A program made the position numbers and the translations under genes. From assembly GCA_020633295.1 (NCBI GenBank), contig JACKDW010000028.1:1-64000 (forward strand): a stretch of 64,000 bases of DNA. Direction: 5' to 3'. A model generated the notes under the pieces. The model ran no database searches and was not told the origin of the DNA. It was given only the letters and a program-made list of their open reading frames with translations. Below are positions 8,484 through 15,525 of the stretch, one piece after another; within the stretch, counting starts at the first letter, position 1, and every line of letters begins with the position of its first letter. Source of the DNA: Myxococcales bacterium. GTDB lineage: Bacteria; Myxococcota_A; Polyangia; Nannocystales; Nannocystaceae.

Positions 8484-9827
8484 ATGGGAACGCCGAGTCC
8501 CAAGAGCGTCTCAACGAAACAACGACGGATAGCGAAAGTGGCGAGGGAAGCACCGGACATGGTGTTCACGTCACTCGCGCATCACATCGATCTCGAACTG
8601 CTTCAAGAAGCACATCGCAGAACACGGAAGACTGGAGCTGCCGGCGTGGACGGCCAAACGGCGCAAGAGTACGCCACGAATCTGGAGAGCAACCTCCAGA
8701 GGCTACTCGACCGCTTCAAGGCCGGTACGTACCGGGCACCGCCGGTGCGCCGTGTCGAGATCCCGAAGGGCGACGGGAAGTCGCGCCCGATCGGGATCCC
8801 GACCTTCGAGGACAAGGTCCTACAGAGGGCCGTGGCGATGGTGCTGGAGGCCGTGTACGAACAGGACTTCTTGGACTGCTCGTTCGGTTTCCGGCCTGGG
8901 CGCTCAGCGCACCAGGCCCTGCAAGCGCTCTGGGACGGATTGATGGCGATGGGCGGGGGCTGGGTGCTCGAAGTGGACATCGAGGACTACTTCGGGTCCC
9001 TGAATCACGGACAACTCCGTGCCTTCCTTGACCAGCGGGTGCGCGACGGCGTGCTGCGCAGAATGATCGACAAGTGGTTGAAGGCTGGAGTGATGCGAGA
9101 CGGCATCGTCAAGCACCCGGAAACGGGCACTCCGCAGGGCGGGGTCGCTTCGCCGATCCTGGCGAACATCTACCTTCACGAAGTGCTGGACCTGTGGTTC
9201 GAGCGAGACGTGCGACCGCGCCTGCGCGGCCGCTCGTTCTTGATCCGCTATGCGGACGACGCGGCGATAGTCTTCGAGAAGAGCGATGACGCAGAACGTG
9301 TCCTTAAGGTCTTGGCGAAGCGCTTCGCCAAGTATGGCCTGAGGCTCCATCCTGAGAAAACGAGGCTGGTGGAGTTCCGCTCAGCGGGATGGCGGCGACG
9401 CCCCAATCGTGGGCACCGCCAGACCCGGCCAGGGAGCTTTGACATGCTCGGTTTTCGGCACTTCTGGGGTCGCACCCGGAGGGGTACGTGGGTGGTGAGA
9501 CGGAAGACGTCACCGAAGAAGTTCAGCCAGGCGCTGAAGAGGATCTCGTGGTGGTGCCGGAAGTATCGCCACCTGCCGATCGAGAAGCAGCAGCAGGCGC
9601 TCGTCAAGAAGTTGCGCGGGCACTACGGGTACTACGGGATCACCGGGAACATCGTGGCGCTCTCGCGTTTCTTGTTTGAGGTGTGGCGTGTGTGGCGGCG
9701 CTGGCTCCATCGTCGGAGTCAGCGAGCTGGGATGACCTGGAAGCGGTTCGAGCGATTTCGACTCCGCTACCCGTTGCCAACCCCGCGGATCGTCCACAGC
9801 GTTTACCGCGCGCAGCGAAGCCGCTGA
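8484..9827 (+). CDS. Group II intron reverse transcriptase/maturase
   Basis: The 447-residue intron-encoded protein. The RT palm has PIGIPTFEDKVLQRAV, the FGFRPGRSAHQAL block and the catalytic FLIRYADDAAIVF, followed by a thumb and maturase (X/GIIM) region with FDMLGFRHFWGR and KKFSQALKRI. It ends shortly after PLPTPRIVHSVYRAQ and has no HNH endonuclease domain. Mobility probably relies on nicks or replication forks instead of self-made second-strand cuts. The ATG at 8484 follows a GGAGGG ribosome site. Confidence 0.95.
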   Translation: MGTPSPKSVSTKQRRIAKVAREAPDMVFTSLAHHIDLELLQEAHRRTRKTGAAGVDGQTAQEYATNLESNLQRLLDRFKAGTYRAPPVRRVEIPKGDGKSRPIGIPTFEDKVLQRAVAMVLEAVYEQDFLDCSFGFRPGRSAHQALQALWDGLMAMGGGWVLEVDIEDYFGSLNHGQLRAFLDQRVRDGVLRRMIDKWLKAGVMRDGIVKHPETGTPQGGVASPILANIYLHEVLDLWFERDVRPRLRGRSFLIRYADDAAIVFEKSDDAERVLKVLAKRFAKYGLRLHPEKTRLVEFRSAGWRRRPNRGHRQTRPGSFDMLGFRHFWGRTRRGTWVVRRKTSPKKFSQALKRISWWCRKYRHLPIEKQQQALVKKLRGHYGYYGITGNIVALSRFLFEVWRVWRRWLHRRSQRAGMTWKRFERFRLRYPLPTPRIVHSVYRAQRSR

Positions 9828-9832
9828 CCGAG

Positions 9833-9865
9833 GAGCCGGGTGCCCGAGTTGGGCACGCCCGGATC
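9833..9865 (+). ncRNA. Group II intron domain V
   Basis: A 33-base hairpin with the AGC catalytic triad near its 5' strand (9834-9836), an upper stem TGCCC/GGGCA and a small loop, placed just after the maturase stop codon. This is the position and shape of domain V, the ribozyme's active-site helix. Confidence 0.8.
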
Positions 9866-9935
9866 TGTGGGAGCCGGGGGGGCGTGAGCCCCCTCGGCGA
9901 CCCGACTCGAGGCGAGCTCTTCAGGCGAACTCGTG

Positions 9936-9958
9936 GGCGAGCTCTTCAGGCGAACTCG
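9936..9958. repeat. Second right-end copy of the IS21 terminal repeat
   Basis: This 23-bp direct copy of 9911-9933 is offset by 25 bases. Together with the copy at 9907-9933 it gives the right end two repeats, against one at the left end. Confidence 0.8.
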
Positions 9959-9960
9959 TC

Positions 9961-10439
9961 CGCGAGCTCATAGCCCGGTCTGCAACAGTGGTCAGCGGCT
10001 CCTGCTCAAGCGAGACGGCCTCAACGACGATCGTGTGAGCCCAGAAGGCGCGGAAGTCATACTCGTACTCGAGTCGATCACCGGGCTCCGGCGCGACAGC
10101 CCACAGCTCGATCCGACGTTCGTCGTGCACGGTCTCGAGCGCCTCGTCATCAGGAACACCGATGACGTGATCGTCATGGACGAATTGATGCGCGCTGAGA
10201 TCGAGCCACCCCATCGCCTCCTGGATCACGCGGTGAAGCTCCGAGAAACGGATCGTGCTGGGAACCTCGACACGCCGCCAGATTGGCGGTCTAGCGCCAC
10301 GTAGCGAGATCTTGAGCCGATGGACCGAGCGCGGACTCGGACGCGGGCCGGCCGGGAGCCCGAAGACCCACTCTTGCTCCTTCGACGGAGGCACGAGGGT
10401 GAGATGGGATCTACGCCGAGTCTTGGATTCTCCGTTCAC
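9961..10439 (-). pseudogene. N-terminal fragment of a pRiA4b ORF-3-like protein
   Basis: Starts at GTG 10439 behind an AGGGAGG ribosome site. It shows the family's beta-rich core: HRLKISLRGARPPIWRRVEV, FSELHRVIQEAMGW and HQFVHDDHVIG, then YEYDFRAFWAHTIVVEAV. The frame then enters the IS21 terminal repeats at about 9958 and is lost. The rest of the gene is at 5046-5310. These proteins are often encoded beside IS or plasmid genes; their function is not established. Confidence 0.8.
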
Positions 10440-10605
10440 GATGCCTCCCTGTTCGTCGCGCAATCGATCTGGTGTCGCTTGTACCCACCTTGGAGCGACG
10501 CGAGAAGAGCCTGCACTCGTGCCGGCAGTGTGTGTTCGCCAGCTCGCGTACATATGCAGGTGCGGGTCTTGAGTTCGCTACCGAAGACGTGCATCGATCG
10601 CGCCC

Positions 10606-11349
10606 ATGGCATCTCAGGCCACCGTCATCAACCCGTGGCACTGGCTCAACGAGGACGGATCGTTTCCCGAGCACGACGCCCGCCTGCGCAACAAGATCAT
10701 CCGCGTGGCGCAGTGCATCGAGTACGGCGGGCCGCTCGCGCGAGGGGAGACGCGCGAGACGCTGCTCGCGTGTCGACGCCGCCCGGGGAACACCCCGTGC
10801 CCGGGCCTCCTGTGGGTGCTCAAGCAGGTCGACGACGCGATCCTGGCGTTTTGTCCATGTTGTAAGAACGACGAGTCGCTGATCTACGAGTGGGAGGAGA
10901 CGACGTGGGCGGAGGGGCCGATGGAGCCTGTCCATGTCGACATGTTAGCGAGCGAGCGCGGCGATCCGCCGCCGCCGCCCAAGACGCCGGGACCCGGCGA
11001 CCTCGACGCGCTGCTGACTCGCACCCTCAAGCTGCTCGGGAGCCCGATGACGTCGACCGAGCTCCGGCGGCTCGTGTCCACGTCGCCGCACCCGAACATG
11101 GTCATTCAAGCCGTCCTCGGCGCGCTCCCGATGCCGCCGACGCGTGGCGCGCTGGAGCGGTTCGTGCCGTTGCTGCTGCAACTGTGGAACCAGACGCCGC
11201 GGGCCGACCTCGGCGGACGCGCGCCCGCGAACGTGGCGACCGCGGCACCTCCAAGGACGAGGCAGAAGGTCGGACGCAACGCGCCGTGCCCCTGTGGAAG
11301 CGGGAAGAAGTACAAGCGGTGCTGCGGGCTGGCGCCCGAACTCCACTGA
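10606..11349 (+). CDS. SEC-C zinc-motif protein
   Basis: A 247-residue soluble protein. The C-terminus has a clear SEC-C zinc-binding motif (GRNAPCPCGSGKKYKRCCG), as found at the end of SecA and in many uncharacterised proteins. A second potential metal site, AFCPCCKND, lies near residue 85. The N-terminal domain resembles no family I can name, and a Pro-rich linker (PPPPPKTPGPG) leads into a helical region. Start ATG 10606. It is divergent from the broken pRiA4b ORF-3-like gene. Function unknown; binding to ribosome or protein partners through the zinc motif is only an inference. Confidence 0.8.
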   Translation: MASQATVINPWHWLNEDGSFPEHDARLRNKIIRVAQCIEYGGPLARGETRETLLACRRRPGNTPCPGLLWVLKQVDDAILAFCPCCKNDESLIYEWEETTWAEGPMEPVHVDMLASERGDPPPPPKTPGPGDLDALLTRTLKLLGSPMTSTELRRLVSTSPHPNMVIQAVLGALPMPPTRGALERFVPLLLQLWNQTPRADLGGRAPANVATAAPPRTRQKVGRNAPCPCGSGKKYKRCCGLAPELH

Positions 11350-11407
11350 TGATCAACGCTGGGCGTCGGCGGCGAGAAGCGCTGCCGGTGGTACCAGCCT
11401 TGTTGGT

Positions 11408-11605
11408 CTACTCCTCGGCCTCGATCCCGTACTCGCGCTCAAACGCAGCGAGGCCACGGTCGACCGCCATCTGGATGACCAGGCTCCGGGTCACGCGGAC
11501 ATGACGGAAGCGCTCCTCGGCCTGCATGAGCTCCATGAGCGCGTCGACGCGGTCGCGCGGGTCGTGGACGAATCGGATCGAGGTCTGCCACGCGTTTCCG
11601 CTCAC
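11408..11605 (-). CDS. Small ribbon-helix-helix-like protein
   Basis: A 65-residue protein starting at GTG 11605: a short N-terminal strand-like segment (WQTSIRFVHDP) and two amphipathic helices (RVDALMELMQAEERF, TRSLVIQMAVDRGLAAFE). This size and layout fit ribbon-helix-helix DNA-binding proteins and antitoxins, but no partner toxin is coded immediately beside it. It is divergent from the small gene at 11692. Confidence 0.6.
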   Translation of the reverse strand: MSGNAWQTSIRFVHDPRDRVDALMELMQAEERFRHVRVTRSLVIQMAVDRGLAAFEREYGIEAEE

Positions 11606-11669
11606 AGTGCGACGGTAGCACCGGCGTTAGCCGCGTCAAAATGATGACGCCCCTTCTGTTTATCGCATC

Positions 11670-11675
11670 TATAAT
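11670..11675 (+). promoter_or_regulatory. Perfect -10 hexamer TATAAT
   Basis: A TATAAT box sits in a short AT-rich island (11659-11690) of otherwise GC-rich DNA, 17 bases before the ATG at 11692. No good -35 box is visible at standard spacing. The position suits the start of the gene at 11692. Confidence 0.5.
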
Positions 11676-11691
11676 ATATTACCATCTCAGA

Positions 11692-12069
11692 ATGGACGGC
11701 CCGCCGCGCGAATCTGAGCCCATCTCTCGAAGGCCGCGAAGGCGGCCCCTGGACGCCGCACAGGACGTGATTCTCGAGGTCCTGCTCGACGACGGCGCCC
11801 TCCTCACTCTGCACCTCAGCGGCGTCCAGCGCGTATCGACGCGCTTCGAGCCCACCTGGGCGCAGACCCTCGAGGTCGGGCTCGTCGCCCGTGACGAGCC
11901 CGACGGTCCGTTCCGCACGGTCGCCCGCGTCGAGGTGCCCGACCTGGTAGGGCACTTGCTCGAGCACCTGCCGGGCGTGGTGTTCGTCGAGGCAGAAGGG
12001 GCGCCCGCGACACCCAAGGCGGGCGCCCCAGCAACTCACGCGAGTCGCGGACCCCGGAGTTTGTCGTAG
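11692..12069 (+). CDS. Hypothetical protein
   Basis: A 125-residue ORF starting at ATG 11692 (MDGPPRESEPISRRPRRRP). After an Arg-rich start it has alternating hydrophobic segments (VILEVLLDDGALLTLHLSGV) and a region FRTVARVEVPDLVGHLLEHL. No family is recognised. Support comes from the promoter-like TATAAT upstream and sensible amino-acid composition. Its 3' end overlaps the convergent gene at 12036 by 34 bases. Confidence 0.45.
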   Translation: MDGPPRESEPISRRPRRRPLDAAQDVILEVLLDDGALLTLHLSGVQRVSTRFEPTWAQTLEVGLVARDEPDGPFRTVARVEVPDLVGHLLEHLPGVVFVEAEGAPATPKAGAPATHASRGPRSLS

Positions 12070-12425
12070 CGCTGATGCGTGACGCAGCCGATCGGCTCGA
12101 GGCGCGTCTCGGTGTCGCGCAGGAGGAGGCGATACCCGCGGGTCACCGGGATGCTGATCAGCGATCGAGTCGAATGCCAGCGCTTGCCACGGAAGTCCTG
12201 CCAGGCGCGGCCACACTTGAGCTCGTCGAGGATCCGAGTCGCCTTCTTCGCCACATGTTTGGGTAGGCGGTCGAGCGGGATCGCCGACGGGCGTGGGCGC
12301 GGCGAACGACGCGAGGGCTGGGCGCGCTGATGGCGAGCCCCACCGGCCTGCGCACAGCGGTGGCAGTACCGCCCGAGCCCACGGTGACCACAAGGGAAGC
12401 GCTTCTTCCAAATGCGTCGTCCCAT
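12036..12425 (-). CDS. Zinc-finger N-terminus with ParE/RelE-like C-terminus
   Basis: A 129-residue protein. It opens with a Cys/His cluster (FPCGHRGLGRYCHRCAQ) that could bind zinc. The C-terminal ~75 residues (LPKHVAKKATRILDELKCG, then GKRWHSTRSLISIPVTRGYR) resemble the beta-alpha fold of ParE/RelE-like proteins, with the basic residues that family uses. Its ATG overlaps the stop of the thymidylate-kinase-like gene (TGATG), so the two are translated together. Whether it has ribonuclease or toxin activity is not shown by the sequence. Confidence 0.65.
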   Translation of the reverse strand: MGRRIWKKRFPCGHRGLGRYCHRCAQAGGARHQRAQPSRRSPRPRPSAIPLDRLPKHVAKKATRILDELKCGRAWQDFRGKRWHSTRSLISIPVTRGYRLLLRDTETRLEPIGCVTHQRYDKLRGPRLA

Positions 12426-13027
12426 CAGCGCAGCTCCTCTCCGGCACGTACGACCTCCACGGCGACGCGCGTTGCGAGCTCCTCGGGGGCCAGCGAGTCC
12501 GCCGCGATCTCGAGGTAGCGGCCGGTCACCGCGCGACGGGAGCACGCGCGATAGATCTCCGCGAGTCGCTCGCCCGCTCCCGGGCGCAGCGTCATGCGGT
12601 CATGGTCCAGGAGCGCCCCGCGTTCGTGGAGACGCGACTTACGTGTCTCAGTGGACACATTAAGAAACACCGTGAGGTCCGCGGGCAGCAGCGCCGACTC
12701 GAGTTCGGGCAGCTCACACGTGACCCCCATGAAGCGGTGGTACGTCAGCGTCGAGAGCCAGTAGCGGTCCATCACTACCGACTGACCGCTCGCCAGCAGC
12801 TCGCGTGTACGCGTCGACGCGGCCGCGACGGTCGAGGCGTAGAACAGCATCCGCGCGAGCGGGTCGTCATGACACATGCGCTCCGCGGCCCGTCGCGCCT
12901 CGGCGGGGAAGGACGCGAGGGGAGTGGCGAGCGCCTCCGCGTGGAGCCGCTGCGCGAGCAATCGCGTGAGGGTCGACTTTCCACAGCCGTCGAGGCCCTC
13001 GATGACGATGAAGCAGGGGGGGTTCAT
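12425..13027 (-). CDS. tmk: Thymidylate kinase-like enzyme
   Basis: A 200-residue nucleotide monophosphate kinase that would phosphorylate dTMP to dTDP. The P-loop GLDGCGKST is at residues 11-19, the DRY-type motif is in VVMDRYWLSTLTYH, and a LID-like Arg segment is RKSRLHERG. The length is normal for Tmk. Start ATG 13027. It is coupled to the small Zn-finger gene downstream and lies 95 bases behind a radical SAM gene. It may not be the genome's main tmk, because it does not sit with holB or DNA-metabolism genes. Confidence 0.8.
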   Translation of the reverse strand: MNPPCFIVIEGLDGCGKSTLTRLLAQRLHAEALATPLASFPAEARRAAERMCHDDPLARMLFYASTVAAASTRTRELLASGQSVVMDRYWLSTLTYHRFMGVTCELPELESALLPADLTVFLNVSTETRKSRLHERGALLDHDRMTLRPGAGERLAEIYRACSRRAVTGRYLEIAADSLAPEELATRVAVEVVRAGEELR

Positions 13028-13122
13028 GGGTACTCTCTCCTTTGATTGGGTTTTGTGAAGACGGTCCGACCGCGAGCGCGCGCGACACCTCGCCGCGCGC
13101 GCGCGTGCCCGGCAAGAGGACT

Positions 13123-14610
13123 TCAGGCGGCGCTCTTCGGCGGGGACCAGCGCGGCTCGGCGTCGGCATCTCGTGCGCCCGCCAGGAGCGTCTCGACATC
13201 CCGCGGGTGCGCACCCTGGGTGTCTCGCAGCGCCCGCGAGATCGCGTTCATGACGTCCCAGTCCGCGCGCGTGAAGGTGTCGCTCGCGATGACCGCGGGG
13301 ATCGGGTCGTCGCTCTCGATCAGCCCCCAGCGCGCCCGATCACGCTCCAGCTCGGTCCCGCGGAGCAGCATGAGCGGGAACGCCTTGATCGTCGGGACCT
13401 GGCGCTCGAGGCAGAAGTCGACGGTCTGCCTGAACGACGCGAGCGTCTGCTCGGGGAGCCCGAAGATCAGCGAGACCTCGAAGTTGATGCCGCGGCGATG
13501 CAGCTCCGCGATCGCGCGCTCGACCTTCGGGAGCGCGTTGAGCCGGTTCACGGCTCGCCCTTCGGCCTCGTGGATCGTCTGCAGGCCGAACTCGAGCTGA
13601 ACGTCGAGCTGCTCACAGGCGTCGAGGAAGCCGGGGAAACGCTCCAGGTACTCGAACCGGCATTGGAGAGACAGCCGACCGCGGTAGCCCAGCTCCGCGA
13701 GGCGCTCGAGGATCCGCGTCGAGCGCTGGCCGGCGTTGAAGATCGGATCGAGGACCGCGATGCTCTCGACGCCCGCCGCGACGAAGCTCTCGAGCTCCGC
13801 GAACACCCGCGCGTTGTTCAGGTCGCGTCTCCGCAGGCGCGCGCCCGCCTCTCGGTGTTGACAGAAGCTGCATCGAAACGGGCAGCCGCGCTGCGTCTCC
13901 CACCGAACGAAGCGCTGGTTCGCGCGCGCGTCGATCTGTCCGTTCAGGAAGGGGGAGGGGAGCTGGTCGAGATCGACGGTGGTCCGCTCCCCGCGATCCT
14001 CCGCGCCCGCCCAGTGCACGCCCGTGATGCGCGCCCCCGCGCGAGCGCGCTGCAGCTCGACGAGCGCCTGCTCGCCGTAGCCGCGCACGAAGACGTCAGC
14101 CTCGGGGTAAAGCCGCTCGAGGTCGTGATCCTGGTACGAGATCTGCGGACCGCCCAGGATGATGCGTCCACGGAACCCACGCTCGCGCAGTCGCCTCAGC
14201 GCGGGGCGCAGGATGTGGTCGTTCCACACGTAGGCGCCGAAGCCGACATCCACCGTCTCGCCCGCGTCGGCGACGAGCGACAGCACCCGGTCGGCGACAC
14301 GCTCGGGCCCGAGGGCCGTCTCGACATTCCCCCCCCGCCCGGGGCCGTAGTCGCCGGCGAAGTTGAGGTCGCCGTCGTCGCACTCCTCGCCGTCGCCGAG
14401 TTGGCCGTCGCCGCAGCCGACGCGGATGGGCGTCTGACGAGAGACCGCCGCGGGCGCGGCAGAGGCGACGGGCGGCAGCCACGAGCGTTCACCGACGCGC
14501 CCGAAGTCCGGGTGGTACAGGATGGTGAGCACGAGTTGACGTCGGGGCCGGGCGAGCGTGGTGTCGCTGGAGACCTGCCTGGGATCGAGGGTCTCGACGT
14601 CATTCGTCAT
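13123..14610 (-). CDS. B12-binding-type radical SAM protein with an inserted Cys-rich repeat
   Basis: A 495-residue protein. An N-terminal B12-binding-like Rossmann region (LTILYHPDFGRVGE, GFGAYVWN, GRIILGGPQISYQDHD) is followed by a radical SAM barrel with the cluster motif CPFRCSFCQH. Later signatures are FEYLERFPGF, EFGLQTIHE and INFEVSLIFGLP. Odd: near residue 65 it contains CGDGQLGDGEECDDG, the pattern of Myxococcus-type Cys-rich repeats normally seen in exported proteins. No precursor peptide is evident beside it. Substrate unknown. Confidence 0.85.
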   Translation of the reverse strand: MTNDVETLDPRQVSSDTTLARPRRQLVLTILYHPDFGRVGERSWLPPVASAAPAAVSRQTPIRVGCGDGQLGDGEECDDGDLNFAGDYGPGRGGNVETALGPERVADRVLSLVADAGETVDVGFGAYVWNDHILRPALRRLRERGFRGRIILGGPQISYQDHDLERLYPEADVFVRGYGEQALVELQRARAGARITGVHWAGAEDRGERTTVDLDQLPSPFLNGQIDARANQRFVRWETQRGCPFRCSFCQHREAGARLRRRDLNNARVFAELESFVAAGVESIAVLDPIFNAGQRSTRILERLAELGYRGRLSLQCRFEYLERFPGFLDACEQLDVQLEFGLQTIHEAEGRAVNRLNALPKVERAIAELHRRGINFEVSLIFGLPEQTLASFRQTVDFCLERQVPTIKAFPLMLLRGTELERDRARWGLIESDDPIPAVIASDTFTRADWDVMNAISRALRDTQGAHPRDVETLLAGARDADAEPRWSPPKSAA

Positions 14611-14840
14611 CGACGGCGAGCAGGGTAGCGCGCCGCGACAGGTTGTAGACTTTCAGAGGGTCTCGTCGGAAGCAGGGCTCGAGGCCGACGCGACCCTTGA
14701 CCACGTTCTCGGCCTCGAGCGCGAGGCCGTCGCCGTGCACGCAGGAACACACGCTCGAGTCGGCCGAGGTGTTCACGATCGGACGTTGTTCGCACCGTTG
14801 GGTGGAGCTGAGGGGTCGAAACGATTATCTTGGCGACAGA

Positions 14841-15494
14841 ATGTCCGACTTGGGCCGGGAAGTGGAAGCCGCGGAGCGTCATCAACAGCTGCAAGCGCAG
14901 CGCGAGCGTGCGACCGCCCGCGCGGAGTATAAGCGAGGCGAGCGCGCGTTCCGGGGCGCTGCGTCCGCGCTGGAGCTCGCGCGGGATGAGACGGGACACG
15001 AGCTGCGCTGGCGGCGAACACTTCAGCAGGGCGAGGGCGTCAGCCAAGTTGAGATGGTGGGCATCGTGCTGCTCGTGTTCGCGTTCATGGCGGGCGTCAT
15101 GGCGGGCTTGTTCACGATCGCCTACTGGATCTGTGGAGCGCTGGTGCTCTTGGGCGTCGGCATCCTCGTGGTGCGGGCGCAGCCTCATCGCAGCTTGATC
15201 TACCTGCGCGTCGAGGGCGATCACGCCGTGCTGCACGAGCAGGTGTCATGGGTCGAGGCCGGCCTCGCGGGGATCCTGAAGGGCTGGTGGCACATCAAGC
15301 GGACACCGTTTCGGCCCCACGAGCTCAATCTGTCGCTGCACCGGGACCAAGAGAACGGTCTGGCGAGGGCGTGCGTCTTCATCCGTGACGAGAGAATCGG
15401 CCCGGAGCCCGCCGATCTCACCGCAGGAGACGTCGACGACGTGCGCGAGTTCTGTCGCCTCAACGGCGTCCGGCTACGAGATGATCAGGTGTAG
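14841..15494 (+). CDS. Two-helix membrane protein of unknown function
   Basis: A 217-residue protein. The start at ATG 14841 (MSDLGREVEAAERHQQ) was chosen because upstream codons look non-coding. The first ~60 residues form a charged, probably coiled-coil helix. Two close transmembrane segments follow (MVGIVLLVFAFMAGVMAGLF and IAYWICGALVLLGVGILVV). The C-terminal ~100 residues are soluble and beta-rich (LIYLRVEGDHAVLHEQVSWV). It is convergent with the caspase gene, only 31 bases apart. No family recognised. Confidence 0.7.
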   Translation: MSDLGREVEAAERHQQLQAQRERATARAEYKRGERAFRGAASALELARDETGHELRWRRTLQQGEGVSQVEMVGIVLLVFAFMAGVMAGLFTIAYWICGALVLLGVGILVVRAQPHRSLIYLRVEGDHAVLHEQVSWVEAGLAGILKGWWHIKRTPFRPHELNLSLHRDQENGLARACVFIRDERIGPEPADLTAGDVDDVREFCRLNGVRLRDDQV

Positions 15495-15525
15495 CGGCCT
15501 CGGGTGTCATGAATGGGCGGGCGGC

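Larger units (their letters stand above)
7892..9906 (+). mobile_element. Group II intron (retroelement), 2015 bp
   Basis: The 5' end GTGCGCCAGGCGAAGCC matches the GUGYG start of group II introns. The 3' end carries a domain V hairpin (9833-9865), then a GC-rich domain VI-like hairpin and a terminal ...GACCCGAC. About 590 bases of structured 5' RNA precede the reverse-transcriptase ORF. The intron interrupts the right end of the IS21 element: joining the exons restores GATCAGTTCAGCCGAAC/TCGAG next to the 27-bp repeat. The boundaries are inferred from these motifs. Confidence 0.85.
5317..9958 (-). mobile_element. IS21-family element interrupted by a group II intron
   Basis: It carries istA and istB on the minus strand. 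A perfect 27-bp inverted repeat lies at 5317-5343 and 9907-9933, with a second right-hand copy (23 bp) at 9936-9958. An inner inverted repeat TCGGCTGAACTGATC is at 5395-5409 and, inverted, at 7875-7889. Multiple terminal repeats are typical of IS21. Subtracting the 2015-bp intron leaves about 2.6 kb, a normal size. The exact outer ends and the target duplication could not be fixed by eye. The element splits a pRiA4b ORF-3-like gene. Confidence 0.8.
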
